Assembly (NCBI GenBank): GCA_019911785.1
Contig: JAIOJM010000327.1
Location: forward strand, 1 to 8,894
DNA from: Sulfuricella sp.
Lineage (GTDB): Bacteria > Pseudomonadota > Gammaproteobacteria > Burkholderiales > Sulfuricellaceae
Length of the DNA: 8,894 bases
Direction of reading: 5' to 3'
The translations under genes were made by a program, and so were the position numbers. Below the pieces are notes generated by a model. It was not told the DNA's origin and made no database searches. It saw nothing but the letters and a program-made list of their open reading frames with translations. Within the stretch, counting starts at the first letter, position 1, and every line of letters starts with the position of its first letter. Below are positions 5,625 through 8,894 of this stretch, piece after piece.

Positions 5625-7304
5625 CTACGCAGGCTGAATCTGCGTGATATTGCCCCCGGCCAGCCGCACCACCCGATCCGCGAGCGCAAGGCTGGCGGGG
5701 CGATGGGTAATGAGGATGACGGTTCGATTGGCGAGGGTGTGGTGGCATTCTTCGATGAAAGATTTCTCGCCTTGCGGGTCGAACATGGCGGTGGCTTCGT
5801 CCAGCACCAGAATCGGGGGGTCTTTGAGCAGGGCGCGTGCCAGGGCGATGCGCTGGCGCTGGCCGCCGGACAGTTTGACGCCTTGGTCGCCAATGAGGGT
5901 GTCGTACCCCTGCGGCAGACGGGTGATGAAGTCGTGCGCCTGGGCGGCCCTGGCGGCAGATTCTATGGCTGCCTCATCGGCATCGAGCCGGCCATAGCCG
6001 ATGTTGTCGCGCACGCTGCCGTTGAAGAGCAGCACATGCTGGGGAACGATGCCGATCTGCCCGCGCAGGCTGCGCAGGCTGACTTCGGCGATATCCATGC
6101 CGTCGATGAATATCTGACCGGCATCGGGCTCGTGCAGGCGCATGAGCAGGTGCGCCAGGGTGCTTTTGCCTGCGCCGTTTTCACCCGTGATGGCGAGGGT
6201 CTCCCCGGCCTGAATCCGCAGGTTCATGGCATCCAGCGCCGGGGTTCGTCCGGGATAGGCGAAGCTGACGTTGCGGAACTCGATTTCGCCGCGCACCGGT
6301 GGAAGCGTGTGGCCGCCCTGGAAAATCGGCTCGGGGCGCTCGGTCAGCACATTCTGCAAGCGTTCCAGTGTGCCGCGCGCCTTCTGGGTCTGGCCGTATA
6401 CGCCCGCAAGCGCACTGACGGGGCGGGTCAGGAGCGCGGCATACAGCAGGAAGCTGACCAGTTCGGCGGGAGTCATGCTGCCGCCGCTGACGCGCCCGCT
6501 CGCCAGCCACAACAGGAGCACCACGGCAGCGGCGGCGATGAACTGCACGGCGGGTTCGAGCGCGGCGTAAATGCGTTGCTGCGTGGTGCTGAGATGCACG
6601 ATGAGCTGGATCTGCTTGCGGTAGCGTTGGGATTCCTGCATTTCGCGGGTGAAGGTTTTGATCGCGGGCAACATGCCGAGGTTTTCTTCGGCGATGGCGA
6701 TGGCGGCGGCGTGTTCTGTCTGCAACTGGCTGGCAAGCGGGCGCAGCCTTCGCCCCATGATCTTGAGCAGCAGATAGAACAAGGGAATCAGCACGGCGAC
6801 CATGAGCGCCAGCAGGGCATCGGTGCGAAACATCAGCAATACCGCACCGGCCACAGTCAGCAAAAGCGGTATCACGCTCAACAGCGTGCCGGTGATGAAG
6901 CCGGAGAGCTCCGCCACTTCGTAAGTGAGCAGCGCCAGAATGTCGCCCTGGCGGCTTCGGTGATAGAAACTCAGCGGCAGGGCCTGCAAGTGGTCATAGA
7001 TGCGAATACGCAGGTCGGCCAGAATCCGCTCCGCGCTGCGGCTCAACAGGTAGCCGTTGGCAAACTTGAGCAGCGCCTGAAACGCAAACAGGGCAAGCAG
7101 CGCCAGCAACACCCATCCCACGTTCCCCTGCCCGCCGGACAGCACGCTACCGGCAAAACGTCCGCCCAGCCAGGGCACGGCCAGCGCCGCGCCGGTTTCC
7201 GTCAGCATCAGCACACCCGAGACGGCAAGGCTGGTGCGATAGGGCGCGGCGTAGCCAAGGAGGGCACGCAGATTCATCAAGCCTTCAATATTGGGAGCGC
7301 TCAA
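5625..7304 (-). CDS. Lasso-type ABC exporter, fused membrane and ATPase domains (D)
   Basis: A 559-residue half-transporter that would act as a homodimer in the inner membrane. The N-terminal part (about 20-320) contains the hydrophobic segments of an ABC exporter. The ATPase domain follows: Walker A GENGAGKST (374-382), Q-loop VPQH (Gln422), signature LSGGQRQR (478-485), Walker B ILVLDE (498-503) and H-loop His534. The D-loop reads DEATAMFD rather than the common SALD. There is no C39 peptidase domain, fitting a cluster that has its own B2 protease. It probably exports the mature peptide and gives self-protection. The start is a TTG with a well-spaced AGGTGA site; an ATG at 7277 (after GAAGG) is an alternative giving 550 residues. 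It is the first gene of the cluster. Confidence 0.9.
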   Translation of the reverse strand: MSAPNIEGLMNLRALLGYAAPYRTSLAVSGVLMLTETGAALAVPWLGGRFAGSVLSGGQGNVGWVLLALLALFAFQALLKFANGYLLSRSAERILADLRIRIYDHLQALPLSFYHRSRQGDILALLTYEVAELSGFITGTLLSVIPLLLTVAGAVLLMFRTDALLALMVAVLIPLFYLLLKIMGRRLRPLASQLQTEHAAAIAIAEENLGMLPAIKTFTREMQESQRYRKQIQLIVHLSTTQQRIYAALEPAVQFIAAAAVVLLLWLASGRVSGGSMTPAELVSFLLYAALLTRPVSALAGVYGQTQKARGTLERLQNVLTERPEPIFQGGHTLPPVRGEIEFRNVSFAYPGRTPALDAMNLRIQAGETLAITGENGAGKSTLAHLLMRLHEPDAGQIFIDGMDIAEVSLRSLRGQIGIVPQHVLLFNGSVRDNIGYGRLDADEAAIESAARAAQAHDFITRLPQGYDTLIGDQGVKLSGGQRQRIALARALLKDPPILVLDEATAMFDPQGEKSFIEECHHTLANRTVILITHRPASLALADRVVRLAGGNITQIQPA

Positions 7305-7398
7305 CTCATCACCTTGTTTTCGGCAGGGGGAGGGATTTACGAAAAGATATGCGATTGCCCGGCCATGGGATGTTCAAAACATTGGTGTTCATTTTTTC

Positions 7399-7427
7399 AG
7401 CTTACCTCACATGCGCCGGGGTGACAA
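7399..7427 (-). promoter_or_regulatory. Candidate promoter for the lasso cluster
   Basis: On the minus strand TTGTCA (7422-7427, five of six to consensus) is separated by 17 bases from TAAGCT (7399-7404, weak). It lies about 95 bases upstream of the exporter start. Its -35 overlaps the -35 of the divergent toxin promoter, so the two may compete or be co-regulated. Confidence 0.35.
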
Positions 7428-7450
7428 AAACTAATCCAATGGGCTACAAT
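7421..7450 (+). promoter_or_regulatory. Promoter of the toxin-antitoxin operon
   Basis: GTGACA (7421-7426) and TACAAT (7445-7450) each match sigma70 consensus at five of six positions, with an 18-base spacer. Transcription would start near 7457, two bases before the toxin ATG at 7459. No ribosome site is present, so the transcript is probably leaderless. Antitoxin or toxin-antitoxin binding here for autorepression is expected from the family, but I see no clear operator palindrome. Confidence 0.55.
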
Positions 7451-7458
7451 TATACTTC

Positions 7459-7794
7459 ATGATTACCGTGGCCGAACTCCCCGAATACATCCGCCGGTCC
7501 GAAAAACTGCTATCGGATGCCGAGCGCCGGGACGTGGTGGATTACCTCGCCATTCATCCCAAGGCGGGCGATGTGATGGAAGGAACTGGCGGCATTCGCA
7601 AGCTTCGCTGGGGCCGTGGAGGGCGAGGCAAGAGCGGGGGCGTCAGGGTGGTCTACTATTTCCACAGCGAGGCCATGCCGCTTTACCTGCTGGCACTCTT
7701 CGCCAAGAACGAACAGGCGAACCTGAGCAAGGCGGAGCGCAACGAATTGGCGGGGCTGGTGGACATTCTGGTTTCCGTATGGCTGGAGAAATAG
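7459..7794 (+). CDS. RelE/HigB-type toxin of a type II toxin-antitoxin system
   Basis: A 111-residue protein with the RelE/ParE-superfamily HigB-like pattern: HPKAGDVMEGTGGIRKLRWG (33-52), a basic glycine-rich loop (RGGRGKSGG, 53-61), the strand VRVVYYF (62-68), LYLLALFAKNEQANLSKAE (75-93) and a C-terminal helix. Relatives are ribosome-dependent mRNA interferases that are held inactive by the cognate antitoxin. The toxin comes before the antitoxin, as in HigBA/NadS-type pairs, with only 2 bases between the genes. The ATG lies almost at the predicted transcription start, without a ribosome site; this may keep toxin translation low relative to the antitoxin, which has one. Confidence 0.88.
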   Translation: MITVAELPEYIRRSEKLLSDAERRDVVDYLAIHPKAGDVMEGTGGIRKLRWGRGGRGKSGGVRVVYYFHSEAMPLYLLALFAKNEQANLSKAERNELAGLVDILVSVWLEK

Positions 7795-7796
7795 AG

Positions 7797-8090
7797 ATGG
7801 GAAAAGCATTCGAGAGTATCAAGCAAGGACTGGATGAGGCGATAGCCCACGCCAAGGGCGGGACGGTGGCGGCAAGAGTGCATGAGGTCGGGCCGGTGGA
7901 CGTGGCAAAGCTGCGCCGCCGCCTGGGGCTGACGCAAGAACAATTCGCCGCCCGCTTCGGTTTTTCCGTGGCAACGTTGCGCCATTGGGAGCGGGGCGAC
8001 CGCACCCCCCATGGCCCGGCCCGCGTGTTCCTCAACGTTATAGACCGCGATCCGCAAGCTGTCATGAAGGCATTGGAAATGGCGGCCTGA
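7797..8090 (+). CDS. NadS/HigA-type helix-turn-helix antitoxin
   Basis: From the ATG at 7797 the protein has 97 residues. GGAG lies 9 bases before this ATG, whereas an in-frame ATG at 7779 has no ribosome site and lies within the toxin gene. Residues 1-33 (FESIKQGLDEAIAHAKGG) resemble the toxin-binding front of NadS-family antitoxins. A Cro/CI-type helix-turn-helix follows, LTQEQFAARFGFSVATLRHW (45-64) with ERG, and the typical tail TPHGPARVFLNVIDRDPQAV. It neutralises the upstream toxin and probably represses the promoter at 7421-7450 with it. Exonuclease III follows after 22 bases. Confidence 0.9.
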   Translation: MGKAFESIKQGLDEAIAHAKGGTVAARVHEVGPVDVAKLRRRLGLTQEQFAARFGFSVATLRHWERGDRTPHGPARVFLNVIDRDPQAVMKALEMAA

Positions 8091-8112
8091 AAATGGGCTT
8101 CCGTATTCCAAC

Positions 8113-8874
8113 ATGAAGCTGGCCACCTGGAACGTCAATTCACTTAAAGTTCGTCTTCCCCAAGTCCTGGACTGGCTGGCGGCACATCAGCCGGATGTGC
8201 TGTGCCTGCAGGAAACCAAGCTGGAGGATGTGAATTTTCCTGCTGCCGAGATCACTGCGGCCGGGTATCAAGTGCTGTTCAGCGGCCAGAAGACCTATAA
8301 CGGCGTGGCGATCCTGAGCAAAACCCCGGCCTCGGAAGTGGTTACTGCAATTCCCGGTTTCGTGGACGAACAAAAGCGCGTGCTGGCGGCGACCATCGCT
8401 GGCGTGCGGGTCATCAACCTCTACATCCCCAACGGCCAGAGCGTCGATTCCGACAAGTACCAGTACAAGCTGGGCTGGCTGCAGGCCCTGACCGCCAAGC
8501 TGGCGGAGGAGCTGGTGCGTCATCCCAAACTGGTGCTGCTGGGCGATTTCAATATCGCGCCGGAAGAGCGCGACGTCTACGACCCCAAGGCATGGGAAGG
8601 GCAGGTGCTGTTCAGCCAGCCTGAGCGCGATGCCTTCCGGCAGTTAACCGGTTTAGGGCTGGCCGATAGTTTCCGCCTGTTCGAGCAGCCGGAAAAATCC
8701 TACACTTGGTGGGATTACCGCATGAACGCTTTCCGCCGCAACATGGGTCTGCGCATCGACCACATCCTGCTCAGCCCCGCGCTGGCCGAAACCTGCAAGT
8801 CCTGCACAATCGATAAGGAAGCGCGCAAGGCGGAGCGTCCCTCCGATCATGCCCCGGTAATAGTCGAGTTTTAA
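8113..8874 (+). CDS. xth: Exodeoxyribonuclease III (AP endonuclease, Xth family)
   Basis: A complete 253-residue member of the endonuclease/exonuclease/phosphatase fold. Catalytic residues are in place: Asn7 (WNVNS), Glu34 (LQETK), Tyr104 (LYIPNG), Asp145 and Asn147 (GDFNIAP), Asp216 (RIDHILL) and Asp245-His246 (SDHAP). It cleaves DNA at abasic sites and degrades 3' ends in cytoplasmic base excision repair, using a divalent metal. The start at 8113 matches the family's usual MKLATWNVNS beginning, although no good ribosome site precedes it. The 22-base gap after the antitoxin gene allows read-through from that operon; no separate promoter is evident. This is a housekeeping gene with no visible link to the peptide cluster. 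The last 20 bases of the window hold nothing recognisable. Confidence 0.95.
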   Translation: MKLATWNVNSLKVRLPQVLDWLAAHQPDVLCLQETKLEDVNFPAAEITAAGYQVLFSGQKTYNGVAILSKTPASEVVTAIPGFVDEQKRVLAATIAGVRVINLYIPNGQSVDSDKYQYKLGWLQALTAKLAEELVRHPKLVLLGDFNIAPEERDVYDPKAWEGQVLFSQPERDAFRQLTGLGLADSFRLFEQPEKSYTWWDYRMNAFRRNMGLRIDHILLSPALAETCKSCTIDKEARKAERPSDHAPVIVEF

Positions 8875-8894
8875 GGTTCTGCTGGCCACAGCAC

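Noticed and set aside
5703..7424. Plus-strand open frame of 573 codons
   Set aside because: It lies almost entirely antisense to the ABC exporter and encodes Gln/His/Gly-rich sequence with no motifs; a high-GC shadow.

Overview
The window looks like a GC-rich proteobacterial chromosome, most likely a betaproteobacterium. That is an inference from codon use, from exonuclease III and NadS-type antitoxin sequence style, and from dispersed palindromic repeats at several gene junctions; no rRNA or tRNA is present to fix the taxonomy.

Main content: positions 780-7304, all on the minus strand, form a lasso-peptide-type RiPP gene cluster. In transcription order it holds an ABC exporter (D, 7304-5625), a transglutaminase-like leader protease (B2, 5289-4834), an asparagine-synthetase-like macrolactam cyclase (C, 4837-2969), a 53-residue precursor peptide (A, 2901-2740), a gene remnant ending at 2445, an HPr-kinase-like peptide kinase (K, 2445-1582), a PqqD-like recognition element (B1, 1585-1310) and a YkgJ-type cysteine-cluster metalloprotein (1310-780). 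B2/C overlap as ATGA, remnant/K as TAGTG, K/B1 as ATGA and B1/YkgJ as TAATG, so most of the set is translationally coupled.

The precursor carries the YxxPxI...G...LTQG leader signature. The predicted core is GSGSKKPEAGGGRRA, with Gly1 and Glu8 placed for an 8-residue macrolactam ring. In the usual scheme B1 binds the leader, B2 cuts after Gln38, C closes the ring, D exports the product, and K and the YkgJ protein are candidate tailoring or accessory functions. The core has no C-terminal Ser, the known target of lasso kinases, and the YkgJ protein has no recognised role here, so these two points are the most novel.

Left edge (1-451, minus): a partial exported protein, rich in Ala and then Gly, with a clear signal peptide and ribosome site. 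Between it and the cluster lies a hairpin and a repeat doublet with 14-bp perfect inverted ends (602-772).

Right side (plus strand): a RelE/HigB-type toxin (7459-7794) and NadS/HigA-type antitoxin (7797-8090), then exonuclease III (8113-8874). The toxin and exporter are divergent, and their predicted promoters overlap at the -35 elements; the toxin mRNA may be leaderless.

Palindromic repeats of three sequence types sit at three junctions: after the last cluster gene, between precursor and kinase, and between exporter and B2.
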